A stretch of DNA of 64,000 bases from positions 124,001-188,000 of the forward strand of contig CAVRWT010000001.1 of assembly GCA_963724825.1 (NCBI GenBank). The letters run 5' to 3'. The stretch is from JALYNX01 sp963724825 (lineage in GTDB: Bacteria; Actinomycetota; Acidimicrobiia; Spongiisociales; ZC4RG35). Position 1 is the first letter of the stretch, and the number at the start of each line of letters is the position of its first letter. Both the position numbers and the translations under genes were made by a program. The notes below the pieces were generated by a model. The model did not search any database and was not told the DNA's origin. It was given only the letters and a program-made list of their open reading frames with translations. This document shows, in pieces, positions 43,530 through 51,154 of this stretch.

Positions 43530-43722
43530 TCAGATCCGGCCCGGGTCGAGCCCACGCGAGCGCGGCTCGCTGGCCGAGGGTCATGAGCCCTCTGCCGATG
43601 GCGTCGAATATCGGGTTGCGCGGCGGCTCGGCGTCGATCGACGGTTGACGGAGACGGGCACGCTCGACGGCGAACTTCGATGGTTTCGGCTTTCCGAACG
43701 ATCGCATAACGACTCTCTGCAT
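43450..43722 (-). CDS. Possible 90-residue basic protein overlapping the truA 3' end
   Basis: The reverse strand has AGGAGG (43737-43732) 8-9 nt before ATG 43722, an excellent Shine-Dalgarno match. The product starts MQRVVMRSFGKPKPSKFAVE, is Arg/Pro-rich with one amphipathic stretch (IFDAIGRGLMTLGQRAALAW), and has no recognised family. Its last 80 bases are antisense to truA; a C-terminus made of truA antisense sequence suggests either a recently extended frame or a frame error. It occupies the otherwise empty 305-bp gap between truA and ilvA. Confidence 0.45.
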   Translation of the reverse strand: MQRVVMRSFGKPKPSKFAVERARLRQPSIDAEPPRNPIFDAIGRGLMTLGQRAALAWARPGPDLISSRPPTGSARAEGPRSRPGSDLPTR

Positions 43723-43811
43723 CACTTTGGTCCTCCTGCTCATCGGCCAGTGGCGGCCGTAGGAGCAATAGGACAACGTCGGGAGCAGAGTGACTATGGG
43801 GATCCCTCCCC

Positions 43812-43827
43812 TGGGGGAATACCCCCA
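43812..43827 (-). terminator. GGGGG/CCCCC stem-loop after ilvA
   Basis: TGGGGG (43812-43817) and CCCCCA (43822-43827) with loop AATA, 8 nt beyond the ilvA stop. An upstream GGGG near 43798-43801 offers an alternative partner. No T-run, so termination strength is uncertain. Confidence 0.4.
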
Positions 43828-43834
43828 TGCAGCC

Positions 43835-45022
43835 TCAGCTGGTGGCAGCCATGAGTGCGCTGCCGATGCGCGCCGCGTGGTCGGCGTCTCTGGTCTCGAC
43901 CGAGAGCTCGATCTCGACCGTGCCGAACGGGAGGCGGAATCCCTCCCGGTGGTGCTCGACATGAACCAGATTGCCGCCGTTCTCCGCGATCACTCCGAGG
44001 ATCCGGAACAGGTTGCCCGGCTGATCGGGCACCAGGACCTTGAACTTGGCGAACCTGCCCGAGGCTTCGAGGCCATGTCGGACGGCCTTGCCCAGGAACA
44101 TCAGATCGATGTTTCCCCCGGAAAGCACGATGCAGATGGGGTCAGGGGCGTCGTCGGGTATCAGCTTCTCCATGAGCGCTGCGACCCCGACCGCCCCCGC
44201 CGCCTCGACCATGAGTTTGGATCTCTCCAGGATCAGGGTCAGGGCCGAGGTTGTCTGGGCGTCGTTCACCACCAGGATGTCGTCGACATATTGCTGAGCG
44301 ATCTCCCAGACCAGGTCCGAGGGGACCGATACCGCGATCCCGTCCGCCACGGTCGGCTGTCCCCGGGGGAAGTCGCGCACCACGCCGCCTCTGCGGCGAC
44401 TCTCTGCGTACACCGCCGCGGCCTCGATTTCGACTCCGATCACTTTGACCGTCGGTTTCAACGATCGGAGCCCGACGGCACTGCCGGAGAGCAGCCCGCC
44501 ACCACCGGTCGGGATCACGACCGTGCCCACGTCGGGCAGCTGTTCGAAGATCTCGACGCCCAAAGTGCCCTGACCGGCGATGATCAGCGGGTCGTCATAG
44601 GGGTGCACCAGTCGGGCGCCCGTAGTCGCGGCGTACTCGGTGGCGACCTCGATGGCGTCTGCCAGTGAGTTCCCCGCCAACTCGACGGTCGCCCCGTAAT
44701 CCTGGGTGGCTTTGATCTTGGGTATGGCCGCCCCTTCGGGCATGAAGACGGTGCACTTCGAGCCGGAAAAGGCGGCGGCCAGGGCGACACCCTGGGCGTG
44801 GTTGCCGGCGGAGGCCGCTACCACCGCCTGCCCACCGAGTCTGGTCAGCACGTTGAGTGCGCCGCGAATCTTGAACGAGCCGGCGCGCTGCATGCACTCG
44901 GCCTTCAGATACACGTCGCGACCCGTGAGACGACTGAAGGATTGCGACCAGACCAGGGGGGTCTCGGTCACCCGTCCCTCGAACCGGGAACGGGCTTCTT
45001 GTATGTCCTCGAGCGTGATCAT
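43835..45022 (-). CDS. ilvA: Threonine ammonia-lyase (dehydratase) with C-terminal ACT-like domain
   Basis: 395 residues from ATG 45022 (MITLEDIQEARSRFEGRVTE). The PLP lysine is K51 in AGSFKIRGA; the phosphate-binding loop is PTGGGGLLSG. A single C-terminal regulatory domain (FKVLVPDQPGNLFRILGVIA) follows. It converts threonine to 2-oxobutanoate and ammonia. The single ACT-like domain and 400-residue size fit the TdcB/short IlvA group, so biosynthetic versus catabolic use is open. Divergent from rplM. Confidence 0.93.
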   Translation of the reverse strand: MITLEDIQEARSRFEGRVTETPLVWSQSFSRLTGRDVYLKAECMQRAGSFKIRGALNVLTRLGGQAVVAASAGNHAQGVALAAAFSGSKCTVFMPEGAAIPKIKATQDYGATVELAGNSLADAIEVATEYAATTGARLVHPYDDPLIIAGQGTLGVEIFEQLPDVGTVVIPTGGGGLLSGSAVGLRSLKPTVKVIGVEIEAAAVYAESRRRGGVVRDFPRGQPTVADGIAVSVPSDLVWEIAQQYVDDILVVNDAQTTSALTLILERSKLMVEAAGAVGVAALMEKLIPDDAPDPICIVLSGGNIDLMFLGKAVRHGLEASGRFAKFKVLVPDQPGNLFRILGVIAENGGNLVHVEHHREGFRLPFGTVEIELSVETRDADHAARIGSALMAATS

Positions 45023-45060
45023 CGCGATTGGCCTAGTCTCCAGCTCCGGCGTAGCATATG

Positions 45061-45080
45061 CCCGCTCCCCAAGCGGGAGC
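45061..45080 (+). promoter_or_regulatory. Mutually exclusive small hairpins in the rplM leader
   Basis: CCCGCT (45061-45066) can pair with AGCGGG (45072-45077), or GCTCCC (45064-45069) with GGGAGC (45075-45080). The two share bases and exclude each other. A weak promoter (TTGGCC 45028-45033, 18-base spacer, TAGCAT 45052-45057) precedes them. Confidence 0.35.
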
Positions 45081-45128
45081 CGTTTCCCAACGTCCCGGTA
45101 TTTTTCGACCTGCCGGGCCGCCAATCAG

Positions 45129-45587
45129 ATGACCATGAACAAGACATATTCGCCCAAGCCTGGTGACATCAATCGTGTTTGGCATGTCGTCGATGCCTCC
45201 GATCTCCCTCTCGGCCGTCTCGCCTCTGAGGTCGCCACCATCCTTCGGGGCAAGCACAAGCCGACTTATGCGCCACACATGGATGGCGGCGACTTCGTGA
45301 TCGTGGTCAATGCCGAGAAGGTCGCGGTGACCTCCAACAAGAGCCAGACCAAGATCTACTACCGGCATTCGGGCTTCCCGGGCGGCATCAAGGCCGAGAC
45401 CTTTGAGAGTCTCCGTGAGCGCCGGCCCGAGGCCATAATCGAACGGGCGGTGACCGGAATGCTCCCCAAGAACAAGCTTGGGCGCCAGATGGCTCGCAAG
45501 CTCAAGGTCTATGCCGGGCCCGATCATCCCCATGTCGCTCAGAGCCCGCAGGCTCTGGAGTTGGACATCCGAAAGGTGGAACTCTGA
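45129..45587 (+). CDS. rplM: 50S ribosomal protein L13
   Basis: 152 residues from ATG 45129; ATG 45135 (MNKTYSPKPGDINR) is the alternative. L13 core: VWHVVDASDLPLGRLASEVA, YRHSGFPGGIKAETFESLRE, AVTGMLPKNKLGRQM and LKVYAGPDHPHVAQSPQAL. In E. coli L13 autoregulates the rplM-rpsI operon. Stop overlaps the rpsI ATG. Confidence 0.98.
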   Translation: MTMNKTYSPKPGDINRVWHVVDASDLPLGRLASEVATILRGKHKPTYAPHMDGGDFVIVVNAEKVAVTSNKSQTKIYYRHSGFPGGIKAETFESLRERRPEAIIERAVTGMLPKNKLGRQMARKLKVYAGPDHPHVAQSPQALELDIRKVEL

Positions 45588-45979
45588 TGTCCAAGCCACT
45601 CGTCCAGGCGACCGGTCGTCGCAAGTCTTCTGTCGCCAGAGTGCGACTCCGCGACGGATCCGGCCAGGTGACCCTCAACGGGCGTCAACTCGAGGACTAC
45701 TTCCCGACCATGGCTGCCCGGATGCGGGTGATGGAGCCCTTGCAGATCACGACTACTCAGGGCCGCTACGACGTCGACGCCACCCTCGAGGGCGGTGGCA
45801 TTTCGGGCCAGGTCGATGCACTGCGCTTGGGCATCTCCCGAGCTCTGATCGTTCTCGACCCCGAGCTCCGGCCGATGCTGAAGAAAGCCGGCATGCTCAC
45901 CCGTGACGCACGGGTGGTCGAGCGCAAGAAGTACGGCCTTCGCAAAGCGCGTCGGGCCCCTCAGTACACGAAGCGCTGA
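45587..45979 (+). CDS. rpsI: 30S ribosomal protein S9
   Basis: 130 residues: VQATGRRKSSVARVRLRDGS, GGGISGQVDALRLGISRALI, and the tRNA-contacting C-terminal tail KYGLRKARRAPQYTKR. glmM starts two bases after the stop. Confidence 0.99.
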   Translation: MSKPLVQATGRRKSSVARVRLRDGSGQVTLNGRQLEDYFPTMAARMRVMEPLQITTTQGRYDVDATLEGGGISGQVDALRLGISRALIVLDPELRPMLKKAGMLTRDARVVERKKYGLRKARRAPQYTKR

Positions 45980-45981
45980 CG

Positions 45982-47334
45982 TTGGCGGATCTCCGTCGTC
46001 TGCTCGACGATGGGAAGCCCATCTTCGGAACCGACGGTGTTCGAGGTGCCGCCGGCTCCGAGCTCACACCTGAGTTGGCTCTCGCCATTGGCCGGGCCGC
46101 CGGGTCTTATCTCCGGGGTGGGCCTGTCGTCGTAGGTAGAGACACCCGTCGTTCCGGCGAGATGCTCTCGTCGGCCCTGCAAGCAGGCTTCCATGCCGTG
46201 GGCATTGACACCGTCGACGTCGGTGTGCTCCCCAGCGGCGGGATCAGCTATCTCACTGCCACCTCGGGGGCAACGATGGGGGCGGTCGTTTCTGCCTCCC
46301 ACAACCCTGCAGAGGACAACGGGATCAAGCTTCTCGCCGCCCGGGGGACCAAGTTGCCCGACGAGGTGGAGCGAGACCTCGAGGATCGTCTCCGGTCCTC
46401 TGGCCTTCGCTCTGCGTTGGGCGGCGCCATCGGCACCCGCTTTCCCGACTCCCAGGCCCTCGAGTCTTACGTGGCCCATCTTCAGGCCGTCTCCCGCTAC
46501 AAGCTGGCAGGGATGCGCGTCGCCCTCGACTGCGCCAATGGCGCCGCATACAAGGCGGCCCCGATGCTGTTCGCCGGGCTGGGTGCGGAAGTCCGCGTCT
46601 TCGGAGACGCACCAGACGGCAACAACATCAATCTGGGGTGTGGTGCCACCCATCCGGAGTTCCTTGCCGAGCATGCCGAAGGTCGGATTGGTCTTTCCTT
46701 TGACGGTGACGCAGACCGTCTGATCGCTGTCGACGAGGACGGTCGCGTCGCAAATGGCGATGTGATCATGGCGATCGTCGCCCGCCACTTGAAGGCTCAG
46801 GGCAAGCTCACCAAGAACCTTGTCGTGGCCACCGTGATGTCGAATCTGGGGTTTCGGAAGTCGATGGCGGAGGCCGAGATCGAGATCATCGAGACCAAGG
46901 TCGGCGACCGCTACGTCATGGAGGCGTTGATCGAGTGCGAAGGGCTGCTGGGTGGGGAGCAGTCCGGCCACGTGATCTTCTTGGACCATGGTCAGACCGG
47001 CGACGGGCTGTTGACCGGAGTCCGCCTCCTCGACGTCCTCGCAGGCACCGGGAAGGAGTTGCGCGAGCTTCGGGCGGAGGCGATCGTCGAGTACCCACAG
47101 ATCCTGACCAGCGTCAGGGTCGAGCGAACGGTGGATCTCGACTCGGCAACGGACTACTGGGAGCAGGTCCGGGTGGTCGAGGACGAGCTTGGGGTGGAGG
47201 GACGGGTGCTGGTCAGGGCCTCGGGGACCGAGCCCGTGATCCGAATAATGGTGGAAGCCCCTTCCGAAGATGAAGCGAGGCATTACGCTGACCGTCTGCT
47301 GGAAATGACCGAGAGCTCGTTCGGAAAGGAGTAA
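45982..47334 (+). CDS. glmM: Phosphoglucosamine mutase
   Basis: 450 residues from TTG 45982. The phosphoserine loop SASHNP (S106), metal loop FDGDADRLIAV, sugar-binding GEQSGHVIF and phosphate-binding RASGTEPVIRIM are present. It converts glucosamine-6-phosphate to glucosamine-1-phosphate for UDP-GlcNAc and peptidoglycan. Directly behind rpsI, and followed by the glmS ribozyme and glmS, so successive steps of amino-sugar synthesis share one transcript. Confidence 0.98.
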   Translation: MADLRRLLDDGKPIFGTDGVRGAAGSELTPELALAIGRAAGSYLRGGPVVVGRDTRRSGEMLSSALQAGFHAVGIDTVDVGVLPSGGISYLTATSGATMGAVVSASHNPAEDNGIKLLAARGTKLPDEVERDLEDRLRSSGLRSALGGAIGTRFPDSQALESYVAHLQAVSRYKLAGMRVALDCANGAAYKAAPMLFAGLGAEVRVFGDAPDGNNINLGCGATHPEFLAEHAEGRIGLSFDGDADRLIAVDEDGRVANGDVIMAIVARHLKAQGKLTKNLVVATVMSNLGFRKSMAEAEIEIIETKVGDRYVMEALIECEGLLGGEQSGHVIFLDHGQTGDGLLTGVRLLDVLAGTGKELRELRAEAIVEYPQILTSVRVERTVDLDSATDYWEQVRVVEDELGVEGRVLVRASGTEPVIRIMVEAPSEDEARHYADRLLEMTESSFGKE

Positions 47335-47371
47335 CCCAACCCAAGACACCATCGAAAGCGTGCGAACAGAC

Positions 47372-47514
47372 AAGCGCCAGGCCTCGCATTCTGCGAGGTG
47401 ACGAGGAGGAAGGTCATCGAAAGATTCGGCGGATGCCTTCCCGGCCAGCTCAGGTCGTAAGGGATGAGGAGAAAAACCGGGAGAGATCCCGGAACAGAGA
47501 CTCACCCGTGAGCG
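47372..47514 (+). ncRNA. glmS ribozyme: glmS self-cleaving ribozyme/riboswitch
   Basis: The core matches glmS ribozymes: cleavage-site AGCGCCAG (cut expected 5' of G47374), P1-like stem CCTCGCA (47382-47388)/TGCGAGG (47392-47398), TGACGAGGAGGAAGG, P2 GGAAGG (47408-47413)/CCTTCC (47436-47441) enclosing ATCGAAAGATTCGGCGGATG, and a 3' stem CCGGGA (47477-47482)/TCCCGG (47487-47492) preceded by an A-run. Glucosamine-6-phosphate acts as cofactor for self-cleavage, lowering glmS expression. It lies between glmM and glmS, the correct place to cut the co-transcript. Confidence 0.93.
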
Positions 47515-47553
47515 CCGGTTACCGGCTTCCTCGCACGCCATCCACCACACCCG

Positions 47554-47600
47554 AAATTGGGTTGATCAGGTCCGTATTTGACACCTGACCGTCCCAATTT
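47554..47600 (+). promoter_or_regulatory. Two-part hairpin directly upstream of glmS
   Basis: AAATTGGG (47554-47561) pairs perfectly with CCCAATTT (47593-47600), and inside it TCAGGT (47566-47571) with ACCTGA (47583-47588), leaving a 4x4 internal loop and an 11-nt apical loop. It is separate from the ribozyme and ends 10 nt before the SD AAGGAA (47610-47615). Confidence 0.55.
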
Positions 47601-47620
47601 CGACGACTGAAGGAACTGTT

Positions 47621-49447
47621 ATGTGCGGAATTGTCGGATATGTGGGGCCACGCTCCGCTTTGGACGTCTTGATGCCCGGTCTCGCCCGGCTCGAGTACCG
47701 GGGCTACGACTCGGCTGGTGTCGCTCTCAACTATGGAGACTCGATCACGGTTCTCAAGCAGGCCGGGAGGATCGCGGATCTCCAGCATCTGGTTGACCGA
47801 GAGGCGCCGTCGGAGGCCCATACCGGGATCGGGCACACCAGGTGGGCCACACACGGCGCTCCCAACACGGGCAACGCCCATCCCCACCTCGACTGCCGGC
47901 GTGAGGTGGTGGTGGTGCACAACGGGATCATCGAGAACTGGCTCGACCTGAAGGTGAAGTTGGTCGAGGCGGGCCACGTTTTCGAGAGCGACACCGATAC
48001 CGAAGTCGTTGCCCACATGATCGAAGACATGTCGGACATGTCGCTGGCTGATGCGGTTCGTCATGTGATGAACGAGGCCGACGGCGCCCTTGCCCTGGTG
48101 GTGATGCGGCGCTCGGAGCCGAATGTCCTGGTAGGGGCGCGGAGGGGCTCACCGCTGGTTGTTGGGCACGGTGATGGGGAGAACTTCCTGGCGTCTGACA
48201 TCCCGGCATTCCTCGAGCACACCCGGGAGATGGTCGTGATCGACGATGATCGGATCGTCGAGATCCGTCCCGATTCGATCGTGCTCTCCGACCTACAGGG
48301 CAATCAACTGGAGTTGGATCAGAGGACGGTCGAATGGGACCTCGAGGCCGCCGAAAAAGGCGGCTATGCCACGTTCATGCTCAAGGAGATCTTCGAGCAG
48401 CCGCACGCCATCATCGACACCCTGGCGGGGCGGGTAATGGCGCCAGGCCGGATCGTGCTCGACGAGTTGACGATCGACAACCGAAAGCTCCGCGAGGTCG
48501 ACAAGGTCTTCGTGGTCGCCTGTGGGACCTCCTATCACGCGGCGATGATGGCGAAGTACGCCATCGAGCGATGGACCCGACTCCCGGTCGAGATCGACAT
48601 CGCCTCGGAGTTTCGATACCGCGACCCTGTCCTCGGCGGCAACTCGCTGGTGATCGGGATAAGCCAGTCCGGCGAGACGATCGACACTCTTGCCGCGATT
48701 CGCTACGCCCGCGCCCAGGGCTCGACGGTGATCGGTGTGTCCAACGTCGTCGAGTCGGCTCTGGCTCGTGAGGCCGATGCCGTCCTCTACACGAGGGCGG
48801 GACCCGAGATCGGAGTCGCAGCCACCAAGACCTTCACCACCCAGTTGGTTGCCATGCAACTCCTCGGTCTCTACCTGGCCCAGGTCAGGGGCACTCTCGA
48901 CCCGGGGGCGATCGAGATCCAGGTCAAGGAGATGCTGCGCCTGCCGGAACAGGTCGAGAAAGTGCTGGCGCGGGATGACGACATCGCCGAGCTGGCTGCG
49001 TTGTGGAGCGAGACCCGGGACTTCTTCTTCCTCGGTCGTTCCGGTGACTTCCCGGTGGCCATGGAGGGCGCCTTGAAATTGAAGGAGATCGCCTATGTGC
49101 GAGCCGAGGGGTACGCGGCCGGGGAGATGAAGCACGGGCCGATCGCACTGATCGAGCCTGGCGTGGTGGTCGTTGGCGTGGTGACCGACAGCCATGTCAG
49201 GACCAAGACCCTTTCCAACATGGAAGAGATGAAAGCCCGGGGAGCGACGATCGTGCTGGTGGCCGAGGAGGGTGACGAGGTGGGGCAGGTGGCCGATCAT
49301 GTGATCCGGGTCCCTGCCGGGCCTGATCTTCTGTGCACAGTGACCGCCGTGGTCCCGTTGCAGTTGCTGGCCTACCACCTGGCGACGGCGCGGGGGATGG
49401 ATGTGGACAAACCGAGGAACCTGGCCAAGACAGTCACGGTGGAGTAG
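47621..49447 (+). CDS. glmS: Glutamine-fructose-6-phosphate aminotransferase (isomerising)
   Basis: 608 residues. MCGIVGYVGPRSALDV carries the N-terminal nucleophile Cys2; GHTRWATHG and the glutaminase loop follow, then two SIS domains (VVACGTSYHAAMMAKYAIER, GISQSGETIDTLAAIRYA) and the C-terminal LAKTVTVE. It makes glucosamine-6-phosphate, the ligand of the ribozyme in its own leader. The last 76 bases overlap, antisense, the extended yceI ORF. Confidence 0.99.
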   Translation: MCGIVGYVGPRSALDVLMPGLARLEYRGYDSAGVALNYGDSITVLKQAGRIADLQHLVDREAPSEAHTGIGHTRWATHGAPNTGNAHPHLDCRREVVVVHNGIIENWLDLKVKLVEAGHVFESDTDTEVVAHMIEDMSDMSLADAVRHVMNEADGALALVVMRRSEPNVLVGARRGSPLVVGHGDGENFLASDIPAFLEHTREMVVIDDDRIVEIRPDSIVLSDLQGNQLELDQRTVEWDLEAAEKGGYATFMLKEIFEQPHAIIDTLAGRVMAPGRIVLDELTIDNRKLREVDKVFVVACGTSYHAAMMAKYAIERWTRLPVEIDIASEFRYRDPVLGGNSLVIGISQSGETIDTLAAIRYARAQGSTVIGVSNVVESALAREADAVLYTRAGPEIGVAATKTFTTQLVAMQLLGLYLAQVRGTLDPGAIEIQVKEMLRLPEQVEKVLARDDDIAELAALWSETRDFFFLGRSGDFPVAMEGALKLKEIAYVRAEGYAAGEMKHGPIALIEPGVVVVGVVTDSHVRTKTLSNMEEMKARGATIVLVAEEGDEVGQVADHVIRVPAGPDLLCTVTAVVPLQLLAYHLATARGMDVDKPRNLAKTVTVE

Positions 49448-50175
49448 GAGGTGTCCCCGTTTGTTCTTGATTGCCGGCCGACTTCGCCCTTCGCATTGGG
49501 CACGACCTCGCCTGCAGCTTGAGATTGTCGGCCTAAGGCAGCTCGGGCGAACAGACGCCGGTCGGCCGGAGCTGCCGCTCCAACCCAAGCTGCCTTCAAA
49601 CGGCCAGCAGTCAGGCCTGCCAGGGTGGCCTCGACGTCGAACTCGAGCTTGAACTTCTCGGACACCAGGACTCCGCCTCCTTCGAGTGGCACGTTCCAGG
49701 TGAGGCCCCAGTCCTTGCGCTCGATCTCTCCGACGGCGGAGAAGGCGGCCTTGGATTTGCCATAGGGGTCGGTGGCACTGCCCTCAAAGGTCAGCTGGAA
49801 GGTGACCGGGCGGGTGATGTCTCGAATGGTCAGATCGCCGGTGAGCTCCCAGTCCTTGCCACGGGGGACGAGGCCGGTTGAGACGAAACTGATCACCGGG
49901 TATTGCTCCGCATCGAGGAAGTCGGGGGAGCGCAGGTGGTTGTCCCGGTCGGGGGTCCCCGTCGTGACCGAGGCTGTCTGAGCTTCGAATTGGACGCTGG
50001 ACTCTGTCGGATCCTCGGCCACCACGATGGTGCCTTCGAATTCGGTGAATGTGCCACGGACCTTGGCGACCATCAGGTGACGCGCAGTTATGCGTAGGTC
50101 ACTGTGGGACCGATCGATGTGCCAGGTCCCGGCCGGGGGGACGTTGGTCTTCTGGGCCATGCTTGCGATTGTCAT
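49372..50175 (-). CDS. YceI-family lipid-binding-like protein with an element-derived C-terminal tail
   Basis: 267 residues from ATG 50175. Residues 1-185 are a full YceI lipocalin-like beta-barrel (GTWHIDRSHSDLRITARHLM, FEGTIVVAEDPTESSVQFEA, SPDFLDAEQYPVISFVST, LTGDLTIRDITRPVTFQL). The family normally ends near FDVEATL. Here the frame continues about 80 residues through hairpin element A (APADRRLFARAALG) into sequence antisense to glmS. No signal peptide, so probably cytoplasmic. YceI proteins bind isoprenoid-type lipids. Divergent from marR with shared operators. Confidence 0.88.
   Translation of the reverse strand: MTIASMAQKTNVPPAGTWHIDRSHSDLRITARHLMVAKVRGTFTEFEGTIVVAEDPTESSVQFEAQTASVTTGTPDRDNHLRSPDFLDAEQYPVISFVSTGLVPRGKDWELTGDLTIRDITRPVTFQLTFEGSATDPYGKSKAAFSAVGEIERKDWGLTWNVPLEGGGVLVSEKFKLEFDVEATLAGLTAGRLKAAWVGAAAPADRRLFARAALGRQSQAAGEVVPNAKGEVGRQSRTNGDTSYSTVTVLARFLGLSTSIPRAVARW
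49466..49579 (-). repeat. Covarying 3' hairpin element, copy A (glmS-yceI gap)
   Basis: On the reverse strand: GCGGCAGC (49578-49571), outer helix CCGGCCGAC (49569-49561) with GTCGGCCGG (49482-49474), bulge CGGCGTCTG (49560-49552), inner helix TTCGCCC (49551-49545) with GGGCGAA (49489-49483), 55-nt variable centre, tail CAATCAAG (49473-49466). Same orientation as yceI; the yceI frame runs through the whole element. Confidence 0.85.
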
Positions 50176-50200
50176 CGAACTTGCTCCTATTGGTGAGAAT

Positions 50201-50216
50201 GGTTGAACTGTCAACC
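50201..50216. promoter_or_regulatory. MarR-type operator, site 1
   Basis: GGTTGA-ACTG-TCAACC, perfect 6-bp arms with a 4-bp centre, located just downstream of the predicted yceI start of transcription. Shares TTGAACTGTCAA with site 2; centres are about 34 bp apart. Confidence 0.7.
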
Positions 50217-50218
50217 AC

Positions 50219-50248
50219 ACCATACACCGAGGATGCTTGAACTGTCAA
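50219..50248 (-). promoter_or_regulatory. yceI promoter
   Basis: Reverse strand TTGACA (50248-50243), an 18-base spacer and TATGGT (50224-50219). The -35 box overlaps operator site 2; site 1 sits downstream of +1. A Shine-Dalgarno AGGAG precedes the yceI ATG. Confidence 0.6.
50237..50248. promoter_or_regulatory. MarR-type operator, site 2
   Basis: TTGA-ACTG-TCAA, identical core to site 1, covering the yceI -35 box and lying directly upstream of the marR -35 region. A further TCAACC half-site is at about 50259-50264. Confidence 0.7.
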
Positions 50249-50251
50249 CTA

Positions 50252-50281
50252 TTCGATTTTCAACCAACGCTTGGCTATCAT
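50252..50281 (+). promoter_or_regulatory. marR promoter, leaderless
   Basis: TTCGAT (50252-50257), an 18-base spacer and TATCAT (50276-50281), then six bases to ATG 50288. Confidence 0.5.
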
Positions 50282-50287
50282 GTCGAC

Positions 50288-50770
50288 ATGACCACGGCAA
50301 CGTCTCGAGCTCTCGTCGAGCAGGAACAGGCAACCTGGCAGGCCTATCTCGACGCCACCAGGCTGCTTTTCGAGGAGCTCGACCGCCGAGTGACACAGGA
50401 CGCCGGCATATCACTGGCCGACTTCGGAGTGCTGGCCAGGTTGGCCGACGCCGATGAGTGGGGGATGCGAATGAGTGATCTCGCCGATTCGACGGTCTTC
50501 TCAAAGAGTCGAATATCACACGCAGTGGACCGGCTCGAGACCCTCGGCCTGGTCGAAAGGCGTGCATGCCCTACTGATCGACGCGGCAGCTACGCATCGT
50601 TGACCGAGGCAGGCCGTCAGAAGCTGACCCAGGCGCTGCCCGGGCACTCAGAGACGGTCCGGCGCCATTTGTTGGACCAGTTGAGCGATGAGGAAGTGGA
50701 CGGCTTTCGGGCTTCGATGACCGCGGTCAAGGAGTCGCTGCAGGAGGCCGAGCCTGCGTCGGTAGCCTGA
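50288..50770 (+). CDS. MarR-family transcriptional regulator
   Basis: 160 residues from ATG 50288. The winged helix-turn-helix shows as GISLADFGVLARLADADEWG, MRMSDLADSTVFSKSRISHA (recognition helix) and the wing LVERRACPTDRRGSYASLTE. MarR proteins are dimeric repressors that leave DNA on binding small phenolic or lipidic ligands. The divergent yceI gene and the two identical palindromes between them make yceI and marR itself the predicted targets. The ligand is unknown. Confidence 0.92.
   Translation: MTTATSRALVEQEQATWQAYLDATRLLFEELDRRVTQDAGISLADFGVLARLADADEWGMRMSDLADSTVFSKSRISHAVDRLETLGLVERRACPTDRRGSYASLTEAGRQKLTQALPGHSETVRRHLLDQLSDEEVDGFRASMTAVKESLQEAEPASVA
50763..50768 (+). promoter_or_regulatory. 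-10 box of a probable leaderless promoter (acpS)
   Basis: TAGCCT overlapping the marR stop, six bases before GTG 50775. Confidence 0.45.
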
Positions 50771-50774
50771 CGAC

Positions 50775-51152
50775 GTGCGCATCCTCGGTTTGGGAGTAGA
50801 TCTCGCCGACATCGACCGCGTCGAGGGCGTTCTCTCGCGATATCCGAGATTTGCGGAGCGATGCTTCACGGATCACGAGCGCGAGTACGCCTTTCGCTTC
50901 GCCAATCCGGCCCGCCGTCTCGCCGCCCGCTTCGCAGGTAAAGAGGCGGTTATGAAGTCCCTGGGCACCGGATGGCGCCGTGTTCGGTGGCAGGACATCG
51001 AAATCACCGGTGGCGGCAAGCCGACAGTCCGAATGACCGGCACCGCGGCCAGGCGAGCCGATCAACTCGGAGTCACCGAAGTGCTCGTGACCATCACGCA
51101 CACCAATACCTCGGCGTTGGTTATGGCGGTCGCCGTGTCCGAGCAGCACTGA
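50775..51152 (+). CDS. acpS: Holo-[acyl-carrier-protein] synthase
   Basis: 125 residues from GTG 50775. Mg-binding residues D9 (GLGVDLADIDRVE) and E57 (AARFAGKEAVMKSLGTG) are present, plus the C-terminal VTITHTNTSALVMAVAV. It transfers phosphopantetheine from CoA to ACP. Its usual actinobacterial place is downstream of glmS, as here. The first glycosyltransferase gene starts two bases after the stop. Confidence 0.97.
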   Translation: MRILGLGVDLADIDRVEGVLSRYPRFAERCFTDHEREYAFRFANPARRLAARFAGKEAVMKSLGTGWRRVRWQDIEITGGGKPTVRMTGTAARRADQLGVTEVLVTITHTNTSALVMAVAVSEQH

Positions 51153-51154
51153 GC

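Noticed and set aside
44706..45128. N-terminal extension of rplM reading back into ilvA
   Set aside because: The open frame upstream is antisense to ilvA and lacks L13 similarity; ATG 45129 or 45135 fits the family start.
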